Of a stretch of 64,000 nt of DNA, positions 26,219 through 33,982 are shown piece after piece (position 1 is the first letter of the stretch; every line of letters starts with the position of its first letter). This stretch comes from Micromonospora sp. PLK6-60 (lineage in GTDB: Bacteria; Actinomycetota; Actinomycetes; Mycobacteriales; Micromonosporaceae): NCBI RefSeq assembly GCF_019890675.1, contig NZ_JAIOAA010000002.1, positions 372,001-436,000 on the forward strand. Reading direction: 5' to 3'. The notes beneath the pieces were generated by a model. The model had not been told where the DNA came from. It did not search any database and saw only the letters and a list, made by a program, of their open reading frames with translations. The position numbers and the translations under genes were made by a program.

Positions 26219-27819
26219 CACCGATCCTCCTTGTCCAGCAGGCCGCTGCGGGCCACCAGCAGCCAGGTCGGTATCGCGGCGATGGCCACCAGCAGGGCGG
26301 CGTACGGGGCCGCCGCCGCGTACGCGCCGACGCCGGTGTGCGTCCACAGCTCGGTGGCCAGGGTGTCGGTGCCGGTCGGGCGCAGCAGCAGGGTGGCGGG
26401 GAGTTCCTTCATGCAGCTGAGGAAGACCAGCGCCGCGCCCGCGCCCACGGCGGGCAGGGTCAGCGGCAGGGTGATCGTGCGCAGCACCGTCCACGGCCCC
26501 CGCCCCAGCGAGCGGGCCACCTCCTCCAGGCCGGGCGGGGCCTGGGCGGCGGCGCCCGCCACCGCGCCCACCGCCAGCGGCAGGAAGAGCGTGCCGTACG
26601 CAAGCGCCAGCAGCCACGACGTCTGGTACAGCGGGTACGCCACGGTGATCCCGAAGAAGATCAGCGACAGCCCGATCACCACGCCGGGCAGCGCGTGGGC
26701 GAGGTAGGCCAGCCGGTCCAGGGCGGTGGCCAGCGGGCCGGGCGCGCGGGCGGTGAGCAACCCCAGCGGGAGCGCCAGCAGCATGGTCAGCGCGGCGCCG
26801 CCCAGCGAGAAGCCGAGCGAGTTGCCGGTCGCGGTGAGTACCTCGGTGAGCGCGCCGGGGCGGGACACCCCGCTGGCCAGCCGCCGGCCCAGGCTGACCG
26901 CCGGCACGCCGAGCGCCAGCGCGGCGACGCCGAGCAGCCCGGCCAGGGCCGGCCACCGGGCCGCGCCGAGGCGCAGCCGGACCGGTGGCCGGCGGGCCCC
27001 GCCGAGTCGGGCGTACCGGGCGCCACGGCGGCGGGTGGCCGTCTCGCCGGCCAGCAGCAGCACGGTCAGCGCCACCAGCACGCAGGAGAGCACCAGCGCG
27101 CCGGTCCGGTCGAAGCCCAGGTCGAAGGCGATGAAGATGGCCCGGGTGAAGGTGTCGGCGCGCAGGATGGAGACCGCGCCGAAGTCGGAGAGCACGTAGA
27201 GCGCCACCAGCAGGGCACCGGCCGCGGTGGCCGGCCGGATCTGGCGCAGCGTCACGTCGGTGAAGGTGCGCCAGCCGCCCCGGCCCAGCGAGCGGGAGAC
27301 CTCCTCCTGGGCGGGGTCCGCGCCGCGCAGCGCGGCGGCGACCGGCAGGAAGACGTACGGGTAGGAGCAGAGGGTGAGCACCAGCGCGGCCGGCCAGAAG
27401 CCTTCGAGGCGGTCCACGGTGGAGACCCAGGCGAACGCGGCGATGTAGGTGGGCACGGCCAGCGGCAGCGCGGCGAGCACCGCGAAGGCCCGACGGCCGG
27501 GCAGGTCGGTGCGGGTGACCAGCCACGCCGCGCCCACGCCGAGCAGGACGCAGGCGACGGTCACCACGGCGGCCAGGCCGAGGCTGCGCAGGGCGAGCAG
27601 GCCGACCCGCGAGGTCCACAGCTCGTCGACGATCCGCTCGGCGCCCGCCTCGGCGGTGCGTACCCCGAGGTAGACCAGCGGGACGAGGGCCACGGCGACC
27701 GCGGCGGCCGAGGCCGCGAGCAGCGCCGGGCGGGGTGCGAGCCGCCGCCACCCCCGGGGTACGCCGAAGCGGGCCGGCCCGGTCCGGGCCGGCCCCGCGC
27801 CGGTGAGGGTGGAGGTCAT
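26218..27819 (-). CDS. Iron(III) ABC transporter permease, fused two-domain (FbpB type)
   Basis: The 533-residue inner-membrane protein contains two homologous permease domains of about six helices each. This is seen from two EAA-type loops, EVSRSLGRGGWRTFTDVTLRQ and EEVARSLGRGPWTVLRTITLP, that contact the ATPase. This fused form is typical of ferric-iron (Fbp/Fut/Sfu) importers. The ATG at 27819 lies two bases after the stop of the substrate-binding protein gene and overlaps the ATPase start at its own end, so the operon is tightly coupled. Confidence 0.92.
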   Translation of the reverse strand: MTSTLTGAGPARTGPARFGVPRGWRRLAPRPALLAASAAAVAVALVPLVYLGVRTAEAGAERIVDELWTSRVGLLALRSLGLAAVVTVACVLLGVGAAWLVTRTDLPGRRAFAVLAALPLAVPTYIAAFAWVSTVDRLEGFWPAALVLTLCSYPYVFLPVAAALRGADPAQEEVSRSLGRGGWRTFTDVTLRQIRPATAAGALLVALYVLSDFGAVSILRADTFTRAIFIAFDLGFDRTGALVLSCVLVALTVLLLAGETATRRRGARYARLGGARRPPVRLRLGAARWPALAGLLGVAALALGVPAVSLGRRLASGVSRPGALTEVLTATGNSLGFSLGGAALTMLLALPLGLLTARAPGPLATALDRLAYLAHALPGVVIGLSLIFFGITVAYPLYQTSWLLALAYGTLFLPLAVGAVAGAAAQAPPGLEEVARSLGRGPWTVLRTITLPLTLPAVGAGAALVFLSCMKELPATLLLRPTGTDTLATELWTHTGVGAYAAAAPYAALLVAIAAIPTWLLVARSGLLDKEDR

Positions 27820-27821
27820 GC

Positions 27822-28877
27822 TCAGGGCACCAGGCCGGAGTCCTTGATCAGCGCGATCGTGGCGTCCAGGGTGTCCAGGTCGTTCAGGTCGATGTCCGGG
27901 CTGTCCAGGTCGGCCAGCGGCGGCACGCCGACCGGCCCGGCGACCCCGTCGACGACCGGGTACTCGAAGGTCTGCTCGGCGAAGTACTTCTGCGACTCGG
28001 CGCTGAGCAGGAAGTCCACGAAGGCCCGGGTGTCCGGGTCCTCGGCGGAGCGCTTCAGCACGCCCACCCCGGCGACGTTGACCAGCGCGCCGGTGTCGCC
28101 GTCCGGGAAGAAGTGCAGCTTGGCCTTGAGCGCGTCCGGCGTGGTGCCCTGCTCCTTGGCGACCTCGCCCAGGTAGTAGTGGTTGACCAGGCCGACCGGG
28201 ACGGTGCCGGCGTGCACGTCCTCGACGATCTTGATGTTGTTCTCCCGGATCTGCGGCTCGTTGGCGGCGAGGCCGGTCAGGAACTCCTTCGCCTTCGCCT
28301 CGCCGTGCTGCACCTTGATCGCGGTGACGAACGCCTGGAAGGAGGCGTTGGTCGGGGCGACGCCGATCTTGCCCTTCCACTTCGGGTCGGTCAGCTCGAA
28401 GACGGATTTCGGCAGCTCGGCGGCGGGCACGCTGTCCGCGTGGTACGCCAGCACCCGGGAGCGGGCGCTCACGCCCACCCACTCGCCGCCGCGCGAGCGG
28501 TAGGTCTGCGGCACCTTCGCCACCGCCTCGGCGGGCAGGGGGGCGAACATGTTCCGCTTGGTCACCGCGCCGAGCGCCCCGGCGTCCTGGGCGAAGAACG
28601 CGTCGGCGGGGGAGCGGTCACCCTCCTCGACGAGCTGGGCGGCGAGCTGGGCGGTGGTGGCGTACCGGGTCTTGACGGTGATGCCGGTCTGCTCGGAGAA
28701 CCGGTCCAGCAGCGGCTTGACCAGCTGCTCGTTGCGGCCGCTGTAGACGGTGATGGTCTTGTCGCCGGGCTTGCCGGGGTCGGCGTTCTCCGTCCCGCCG
28801 GAGCCGCAGGCGGCCAGGCCGAACGAGAGCAGTCCGGCGGCCAGCGTCGCGGTGGACCTGCGGGCGGAGACGGGCAC
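27822..28877 (-). CDS. Iron(III) ABC transporter substrate-binding lipoprotein (FbpA/FutA type)
   Basis: The 351-residue protein is exported and lipid-anchored (signal with lipobox LAAC). The mature part starts with the family hallmark ITVYSGRNEQLVKPLLDRF. The tandem tyrosines in VGLVNHYYLGE match the ferric-iron ligands of this family. GTG at 28877 is chosen because GGGAG lies seven bases upstream and it opens the signal peptide. A 15-of-19 match to the IdeR iron box lies 59 bases upstream, so the operon is probably derepressed when iron is scarce. Confidence 0.92.
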   Translation of the reverse strand: MPVSARRSTATLAAGLLSFGLAACGSGGTENADPGKPGDKTITVYSGRNEQLVKPLLDRFSEQTGITVKTRYATTAQLAAQLVEEGDRSPADAFFAQDAGALGAVTKRNMFAPLPAEAVAKVPQTYRSRGGEWVGVSARSRVLAYHADSVPAAELPKSVFELTDPKWKGKIGVAPTNASFQAFVTAIKVQHGEAKAKEFLTGLAANEPQIRENNIKIVEDVHAGTVPVGLVNHYYLGEVAKEQGTTPDALKAKLHFFPDGDTGALVNVAGVGVLKRSAEDPDTRAFVDFLLSAESQKYFAEQTFEYPVVDGVAGPVGVPPLADLDSPDIDLNDLDTLDATIALIKDSGLVP

Positions 28878-28935
28878 GGTGACACTCCCTCGGCGGCGGC
28901 GCGGGCGGTCCCGGTCGGCCGCCTCGTCCGAGAAG

Positions 28936-28954
28936 TTAGCACAGCCTAACCTCA
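28936..28954. promoter_or_regulatory. IdeR/DtxR iron box
   Basis: Minus-strand sequence TGAGGTTAGGCTGTGCTAA matches the consensus TTAGGTTAGGCTAACCTAA at 15 of 19 positions. It lies between the iron importer operon and the divergent HhH-GPD gene. Confidence 0.75.
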
Positions 28955-29023
28955 CCCAGAAACGCGAGGTCGGCACCGGGGCGCCGACGTCGTACGCCGG
29001 GCGGCGCCGGGCAGGATGGAGCC

Positions 29024-29599
29024 ATGACGCTCTCGCTGCCCATCGACCCCGAGGCCAACCGGCTGCTGGAGCGCAGCCCGCTGGCCCTGCTCACCGGCAT
29101 GCTCCTCGACCAGCAGATCCCGATGGAGAAGGCGTTCTCCTCGCCGTACGTGCTCGCCCAGCGGCTGGGTCACGACCCGGACGCCCGCGAGCTGGCCGGG
29201 TACGAACCGGAGGAACTGGTCGCCGTCTTCGCCCGGCCACCCGCCCTGCACCGCTTTCCCAAGGCGATGGCGGCCCGGGTGCAGGAGATGTGCCGGGTGC
29301 TGGTCGACCGGTACGACGGCGACGCCGCCGGGCTCTGGGCCGGGGTGACCGACGGGCGGGAGCTGCTGCGCCGGATCGGTGAGCTGCCCGGCTTCGGGCG
29401 GCAGAAGGCGCAGATCTTCGTCGCCCTGCTCGGCAAGCGCTACGACGTCCGGCCGGAGGGCTGGCGGGAGGCCGCCGGCGGGTACGGCGAGGAGGGCGCC
29501 CACCGGTCGGTGGCGGACATCACCGACGCCGACTCGCTGCGCCGGGTGCGCGAGTTCAAGCAGGCGGCCAAGGCGGCGGCGAAGGCCGGCAAGGACTGA
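29024..29599 (+). CDS. HhH-GPD base-excision-repair-like protein
   Basis: The 191-residue protein has the helix-hairpin-helix GPD fold of DNA glycosylases: LLTGMLLDQQIPMEKAF near the N-terminus and the hairpin LPGFGRQKAQIFVALLGKR at about 127-145. The usual catalytic Lys or Asp positions and the iron-sulfur cysteines of Nth/MutY are not evident. It belongs to the small actinobacterial HhH-GPD group of uncharacterised activity. ATG at 29024 lies six bases after CAGGAT, which may be the -10 of a leaderless transcript. Confidence 0.85.
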   Translation: MTLSLPIDPEANRLLERSPLALLTGMLLDQQIPMEKAFSSPYVLAQRLGHDPDARELAGYEPEELVAVFARPPALHRFPKAMAARVQEMCRVLVDRYDGDAAGLWAGVTDGRELLRRIGELPGFGRQKAQIFVALLGKRYDVRPEGWREAAGGYGEEGAHRSVADITDADSLRRVREFKQAAKAAAKAGKD

Positions 29600-29648
29600 C
29601 CACCCGCCCGCGCGGTCTCGGCCGGCCGGTTCGCGTGGTCGGCCGGTG

Positions 29649-29731
29649 CGGCGAGGTAGGGCCGAGTCGCGGCGTCCGGGGGTGTCTGGGCGGCGAGTAG
29701 GGCCGAGCTGCGGCATCCGGGCCCGGGTGGG
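29649..29731. repeat. 41-bp-period tandem repeat, locus 2
   Basis: Two units begin GCGGCGAG(G)TAGGGCCGAG at 29649 and 29690, exactly 41 bases apart. They share the CGGC(G/A)TCCGGG segment and lie between convergent genes. Confidence 0.55.
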
Positions 29732-29769
29732 CTCGGTCGGCTGGTTCGCGCGCTCGGGGGCCGGCCGGT

Positions 29770-30081
29770 TCAGGCGGCCGTCGGGCGGGACAGCGACGCC
29801 AGGGCCCGGCGCACGTCGGCCAGCGAGACGGTGGCCGAGTCGTCCAGGTCGGCCAGGCCGGCCTCGATCCACTGCCGCATCAGGGTGGTGACGCCGATGC
29901 CCCGCGCGTCGGCCGCGGCGCGGACCCGCTCGTACGTGTCCAGCGGCAGGCGCACCGAGCGGCTGACCATCGGCACGTCGGTGTCGGGCGTCGGCAGCGC
30001 CGCCGGCGGGGTCTCGTCGATCAGCTCGGCGAGGGCGTCGCCGCCGTCGTGGAACCGCTTGGTCGCCTCGGCACGGTTCAT
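29770..30081 (-). CDS. Ribbon-helix-helix antitoxin-like protein
   Basis: The 103-residue protein has a short acidic N-terminal region, a ribbon-helix-helix segment (VSRSVRLPLDTYERVRAAADARGIGVTTLM, about 39-68) and a helical tail. It follows the BrnT-like gene by 13 bases with GGAGG before its ATG. That order, toxin first and DNA-binding antitoxin second, is that of the BrnTA group. It would bind and neutralise the toxin and repress the operon. Assignment rests on fold and context, not on a clear family match. Confidence 0.65.
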   Translation of the reverse strand: MNRAEATKRFHDGGDALAELIDETPPAALPTPDTDVPMVSRSVRLPLDTYERVRAAADARGIGVTTLMRQWIEAGLADLDDSATVSLADVRRALASLSRPTAA

Positions 30082-30094
30082 GGTGACCGCCTCC

Positions 30095-30382
30095 TCATCG
30101 GCGTGCTCTGCGCACGGCCTCGTCGTAGCGCTTGGCCTCGGCCTCGGTCAGCTCCCGGGCGGAGAGCACGTCCCAGTCGTTGTCGGTGCCGTCGGCCTCG
30201 GCGAGCAGCACGGCCAGCCGCCGGCCGCGGCGGGCGGCGGCATAGACGACCATCACGTCGTCGCCCAGGTGCCGGATCACCCGTCGCGTGCTGTGCAGCG
30301 CCTCCCAGACCTCGCCGGGTGTGACGTCGTAGACCCGAAGGTTGCCCAACGCCTCTTCGGTGAAGCTGAACCGGCTGCCCAC
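30095..30382 (-). CDS. BrnT-like toxin (putative RelE-fold RNase)
   Basis: The 95-residue protein resembles BrnT/RelE-fold ribonuclease toxins in its layout: N-terminal FSFTEEALGNLRVYDVTPGEV, a central strand pair DDVMVVYAAARRGRRLAVLL, and C-terminal DVLSARELTEAEAKRYDEA, the position of the BrnT SARxxTxxExxRY motif. GTG at 30382 lies six bases after TACGCT on the minus strand, suggesting leaderless translation. GTG at 30409 would add nine residues. It could instead be an orphan domain protein; toxicity is inferred only. Confidence 0.6.
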   Translation of the reverse strand: MGSRFSFTEEALGNLRVYDVTPGEVWEALHSTRRVIRHLGDDVMVVYAAARRGRRLAVLLAEADGTDNDWDVLSARELTEAEAKRYDEAVRRARR

Positions 30383-30388
30383 GACCGG

Positions 30389-30394
30389 AGCGTA
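30389..30394 (-). promoter_or_regulatory. -10 box of the toxin-antitoxin operon (TACGCT)
   Basis: TACGCT on the minus strand ends six bases before the GTG at 30382, and no ribosome site is visible. The same arrangement recurs before the AEC transporter gene at 63308. Confidence 0.45.
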
Positions 30395-30486
30395 CCACGT
30401 TCGTAACACGGAGCCGCCGGGGTCGAATGTCGCCGATCAACCGCCGCGAGTGACAGGATGGGGCTGATCCCCTCGAGGAGGCCGTG

Positions 30487-30843
30487 GTGAAGCGTCAGGC
30501 GTACCAGCCGATCCTGATCACCGATGCCGCGCGCAGCCAGGACGACCAGCTCACCAGCCGGCAGAAGCGGTACGTGCTGATGATGGGCATCCGGGTCGGC
30601 TGCATCGTGGTCGGTGCCGTCCTGGTCGGGTTGCGGCCGCCGCTGCTCTGGCTCTGGCTCACCCTGTGCGGCCTGGGGATGGTGCTGATCCCCTGGCTCG
30701 CGGTGCTGCTGGCCAACGACCGCCCGCCCAAGGAGGAGCACCGCCTGGCCGGCAGGTTCCAGTCGCGTCGGCGCGACGAGACCCCGCCGAATTCCCTCAC
30801 CGCGGAGGAACGCCCGCACAAGGTCATCGACGCCGAGCCCTGA
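30487..30843 (+). CDS. DUF3099 membrane protein
   Basis: The 118-residue protein has the DUF3099 layout: an N-terminal QPILITDAARSQDDQLTSRQKRY segment in the cytoplasm, two membrane helices (about 32-50 and 54-76) and a basic tail. The function is unknown. M. tuberculosis carries a related gene (Rv2709) beside sigB. GTG at 30487 has GGAGG five bases upstream, which decides against GTG at 30484. A perfect 42-bp palindrome follows its stop. Confidence 0.82.
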   Translation: MKRQAYQPILITDAARSQDDQLTSRQKRYVLMMGIRVGCIVVGAVLVGLRPPLLWLWLTLCGLGMVLIPWLAVLLANDRPPKEEHRLAGRFQSRRRDETPPNSLTAEERPHKVIDAEP

Positions 30844-30885
30844 CCGGCCTGCCCGGCCGGGGCCGGCCCCGGCCGGGCAGGCCGG
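30844..30885. terminator. Perfect 42-bp palindrome, bidirectional terminator
   Basis: The sequence begins CCGGCCTGCCCGGCCGGGGC and is fully self-complementary about 30864/30865 with no spacer. It lies between the convergent DUF3099 and psuK genes, directly after one stop and three bases from the other. Confidence 0.75.
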
Positions 30886-30888
30886 GGG

Positions 30889-31785
30889 TCAGGTTGAGGG
30901 GCGGGCGCCGACCGTGGTGACGGCGAGGGCGCCCAGGTCGCCGGCGCGGTCCAGGGCGGTGCGCCGGTCCGCCCCGGCGAGCCAGGCGGTGAGCAGGCCG
31001 GCGGCGAAGGCGTCCCCGGCGCCGGTCACGTCGACGGCCACCACCCGGCGGGCCTCGGCCGTGACGACCGGCCCCGACCGGTCCACCCAGAGCGCGCCCG
31101 CCGCGCCCCGCTTGACCACCACGGCCCGGGCCGTCGCCGACAACGCCCGCGCCTGCGCCGCCGGGTCCAGCCCGCCGGCCAGTACGGTCGCCTCGTCGGC
31201 GTTGACCAGCAGCAGGTCGACGTCGCGTACCCAGGTCAGGAAGGCCGCCCCGACCCGCCGCAGCGGCGCCGCGGACGCCGCGTCGACGCTGGTGGTCAGC
31301 CCGCGCTCGCGGGCCGCGGCCAGGGCCCGCAGGCCGGCGCCGCGCGACCCGGCGTCCAGCAGGGTGTACGCGGACAGGTGCAGGTGGGTGGCGTCCGGCG
31401 CGGCGGCCAGGGCGTGGTCGACGTGTGCGGCGCTCAGCCGCAGGTTCGCGCCCCGCTGGCTGGCCATGGTCCGCTCGCCGTCGGTGGCGAGCACGATCAC
31501 CGTGCCGGTGGGGTAGTCCTCCTGCCGGTCCACCACGCAGCGCACGCCGGCGCGTTCCAGCTCGGCCACCCGGTCGCGTCCTGCCTCGTCGTCGCCGACC
31601 GCGCCGACCAGGGTGACGTCGGCGCCCTGCGCGGCGATCCAGGCGGCGGTGTTGGCCGCCTGCCCGCCGCCGCTGAACCGGATCCGGGCCGGGGTGTCGG
31701 AGCCGGTCGCCAGCGGGCCGGAGAGCATCGCCACCACGTCGGTGATGATGTCGCCGACGACGACGATGCGGCCGATTCCGCTCAT
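30889..31785 (-). CDS. psuK: PfkB-family kinase, probable pseudouridine kinase
   Basis: The 298-residue sugar/nucleoside kinase has the PfkB signatures: an N-terminal [11 protein letters not shown] motif and the C-terminal [13 protein letters not shown] with the catalytic Asp. The family includes ribokinases, but its ATG overlaps the psuG stop as ATGA. The pair therefore most likely runs pseudouridine breakdown: PsuK makes pseudouridine 5'-phosphate and PsuG splits it to uracil and ribose 5-phosphate. Substrate choice rests on this context. Confidence 0.85.
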   Translation of the reverse strand: MSGIGRIVVVGDIITDVVAMLSGPLATGSDTPARIRFSGGGQAANTAAWIAAQGADVTLVGAVGDDEAGRDRVAELERAGVRCVVDRQEDYPTGTVIVLATDGERTMASQRGANLRLSAAHVDHALAAAPDATHLHLSAYTLLDAGSRGAGLRALAAARERGLTTSVDAASAAPLRRVGAAFLTWVRDVDLLLVNADEATVLAGGLDPAAQARALSATARAVVVKRGAAGALWVDRSGPVVTAEARRVVAVDVTGAGDAFAAGLLTAWLAGADRRTALDRAGDLGALAVTTVGARPST

Positions 31786-32714
31786 GCGGTGGTGGCGGTG
31801 CGCCGGGCCGCGGCGACCGCGATCCGGGCGGCCAGGTCGGCGTTGCGCAGGATGATCCGGACGTTCACCGCCAGGCTCGCGCCCTCGGTCGCGGCGTGGA
31901 AGTGGGCCAGCAGGAACGGGGTCACCGCCTTGCCGGTCACCCCGTCGCGGCCCAGCCGGGCCAGCCCCTCGGTCAGGGTACGGTCGTGCAGCGCGGGATC
32001 GAGCTGCTCGTCGGCGGGGAGCGGATTGGCCACGATCAGCCCGCCGTGGTGCACACCCTGCTGGACGCGGGCGGCCAGGACGTCGGCGACCTGCTCCGGC
32101 GAGTCGACCGACCAGTCCAGGTCGAAGCCCGCGTCGGTGAGATAGAAGCCGGGGAAGCGGCGGGTCCGGTAGCCGAGCACGGCCACCCCGAGGGTCTCCA
32201 GCCGCTCCAGGGTGGCGCCCACGTCGAGGATCGACTTCACCCCGGCGCAGACCACCGCGATCGGTGTCCGGGCCAGGGTGACCAGGTCGGCCGACTCGTC
32301 GAAGGTCTGCGCCGCCTCCCGGTGCACCCCGCCGAGCCCGCCGGTGGCGAACACACCGATCCCGGCGGCGGCGGCCACCGCGCTGGTGGCGGCCACCGTG
32401 GTGGCGCCGTCCGCGCCGGTCGCGGCGGCCACCGCCAGATCGCGTACGGAGAGCTTGGCCACCCCGTCGGCGGTGGCCAGCCGGGTCAACTGGGCGTCGT
32501 CGAGGCCCACCACCAGTTCGCCGGCGACCATCCCGATGGTGGCCGGGACCGCGCCGGCGGCGCGTACCGCCTGCTCGATCTCGCGGGCGACCCGGAGATT
32601 GTCGGGACGGGGCAGGCCGTGCGAGACGATGGTGCTCTCCAGGGCCACGACGGGACGGCCGTCGCGCAGGGCGGCGGCCACCTCGCCACCGGGGCGGATG
32701 TGAAATCTGGTCAT
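31782..32714 (-). CDS. psuG: Pseudouridine-5'-phosphate glycosidase
   Basis: PsuG cleaves the C-C glycosidic bond of pseudouridine 5'-phosphate. The 310-residue protein carries the family signatures [15 protein letters not shown] near the N-terminus, the central [18 protein letters not shown] with the catalytic Lys, and VANPLP(A)DEQL. The length is normal. ATG at 32714 has GGAG directly before it, an unusually short spacing. It overlaps psuK by four bases. This operon would recycle pseudouridine from degraded RNA. Confidence 0.95.
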   Translation of the reverse strand: MTRFHIRPGGEVAAALRDGRPVVALESTIVSHGLPRPDNLRVAREIEQAVRAAGAVPATIGMVAGELVVGLDDAQLTRLATADGVAKLSVRDLAVAAATGADGATTVAATSAVAAAAGIGVFATGGLGGVHREAAQTFDESADLVTLARTPIAVVCAGVKSILDVGATLERLETLGVAVLGYRTRRFPGFYLTDAGFDLDWSVDSPEQVADVLAARVQQGVHHGGLIVANPLPADEQLDPALHDRTLTEGLARLGRDGVTGKAVTPFLLAHFHAATEGASLAVNVRIILRNADLAARIAVAAARRTATTA

Positions 32715-32814
32715 CTCCGTTACCGTACGGCCCGCCGCGAGTGGGTGCCTCCGGTGGACCCCGTCCGGGCCGGCCTGTCAGACTGGAGAGTTGAAGAAAG
32801 TGGGAGGTGTGGCG

Positions 32815-33033
32815 GTGAGCACAGAGGTTCTCGAGCGTCCCGAGCTGAAGGACGCCGACACCGGTCCGGAGATGTTCCACTACGTCCGCAAGGAGAAGAT
32901 CGCGGAGAGCGCCGTGATGGGCACCTACGTGGTCGCGCTCTGCGGCGAGACGTTCCCGGTCACCAAGGCGGCCAAGCCCGGCTCGCCGGTGTGCCCGAAG
33001 TGCAAGGAGATCTACGACTCCTGGGCCGAGTGA
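32815..33033 (+). CDS. DUF3039 zinc-ribbon-like protein
   Basis: The 72-residue protein has the conserved MFHYVRKEKI segment followed by CGETFPVTKAAKPGSPVCPKC, whose cysteines probably bind zinc. The function is unknown. Rv2708c of M. tuberculosis, in the same neighbourhood, is the likely counterpart. GTG at 32815 has GGGAGG seven bases upstream, so the in-frame TTG at 32791 is rejected. Confidence 0.85.
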   Translation: MSTEVLERPELKDADTGPEMFHYVRKEKIAESAVMGTYVVALCGETFPVTKAAKPGSPVCPKCKEIYDSWAE

Positions 33034-33061
33034 TCGAGGGCGGTCCCGCGGGCCGCCCACG

Positions 33062-33067
33062 TACCCT
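33062..33067 (+). promoter_or_regulatory. -10 box of a leaderless gene (TACCCT)
   Basis: TACCCT ends six bases before the GTG at 33074, with no ribosome site between. Confidence 0.4.
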
Positions 33068-33073
33068 TCGGCG

Positions 33074-33724
33074 GTGAACACCTCCTCCGCCCTGCTCGTC
33101 GCCGATCTGACCGGGGTGGCCGTCTTCGCCGCGTCCGGCGCCTCCGCGGCGGTGGCCAAGCGGCTGGACATCTTCGGCGTCGTCTTCGTCGGCGTGGTGG
33201 CCGCCCTCGGCGGCGGGATCTTCCGGGACCTGGTGATCGACGAGGTGCCTCCGCTCGCCTTCGCCGACTGGCGGTACGCGGCCACCGCGGCGGCCACCGC
33301 CGCCGCCGTGTTCTGGCTGCATCCCCAACTCGCCCGGCTGCGCACCACCGTGCTGGTGCTCGACGCCGCCGGTCTCGCCCTGTTCACCGTCACCGGCACG
33401 CTCAAGGCGCTCGACGCCCAGGTTCCGGCCGTCGGCGCCTGCATGATCGGCATGATCACCGCCATCGGCGGCGGCCTCGGCCGGGACCTGCTCACCGGGG
33501 AGATCCCGGTGGTGCTGCGGCGGGAGATCTACGCGGTGGCGGCGCTGCTGGGCGCGGTCGCCGTCGCCCTGCTGGAGCTGGCCGGCCAGGCGACCACCGG
33601 CCCGCTCACCGCCGCGGCGGCGGGCGTCTTCCTGCTGCGCCTGGTCTCGCTGCGGCGTCGCTGGTCCGCGCCGGTGCCGGCGCTGCGCCCGCCGCGCACC
33701 GGCACGCGCGGCCCGCAACTCTGA
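33074..33724 (+). CDS. TRIC-family (UPF0126) cation channel
   Basis: The 216-residue membrane protein has about seven helices arranged as two repeats of three plus one. Each repeat carries the pore glycine motif: GGGIFRDLV near 50 and GGGLGRDLL near 136. Prokaryotic TRIC homologues form trimeric monovalent cation channels. The C-terminus is Arg/Pro-rich. GTG at 33074 appears leaderless. A hairpin at 33791-33820 probably ends the transcript. Confidence 0.92.
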   Translation: MNTSSALLVADLTGVAVFAASGASAAVAKRLDIFGVVFVGVVAALGGGIFRDLVIDEVPPLAFADWRYAATAAATAAAVFWLHPQLARLRTTVLVLDAAGLALFTVTGTLKALDAQVPAVGACMIGMITAIGGGLGRDLLTGEIPVVLRREIYAVAALLGAVAVALLELAGQATTGPLTAAAAGVFLLRLVSLRRRWSAPVPALRPPRTGTRGPQL

Positions 33725-33790
33725 CCGGCGACCCGGCTCACCGCCACCGTCCGGTTGGCCGAAGTCCGACGGCCGGGCACCGATGCCAGC

Positions 33791-33820
33791 CACCCCGAGG
33801 GGCGACGGCCCGTCGGGGTG
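33791..33820 (+). terminator. Hairpin downstream of the TRIC gene
   Basis: CACCCCGA and TCGGGGTG pair across a 14-base loop. The gap 33725-33982 also holds a TATGCT hexamer at 33872-33877, a likely -10 for the helicase gene. Confidence 0.45.
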
Positions 33821-33982
33821 TGACGGAGGTGACCAGCGTGGCGTCGCCTGGGCCGGACGGGCTCGGCTGGTTATGCTGAGTCGGCCTTCGCGGCAGCTTC
33901 TGCGCGGAGGCGTTTTCATGGGCGGCGGCACCCGTGGCCCTCGGCCCGGGTCCGCCAGGTGCGGTCGGAGAGGAGCCTTCGC

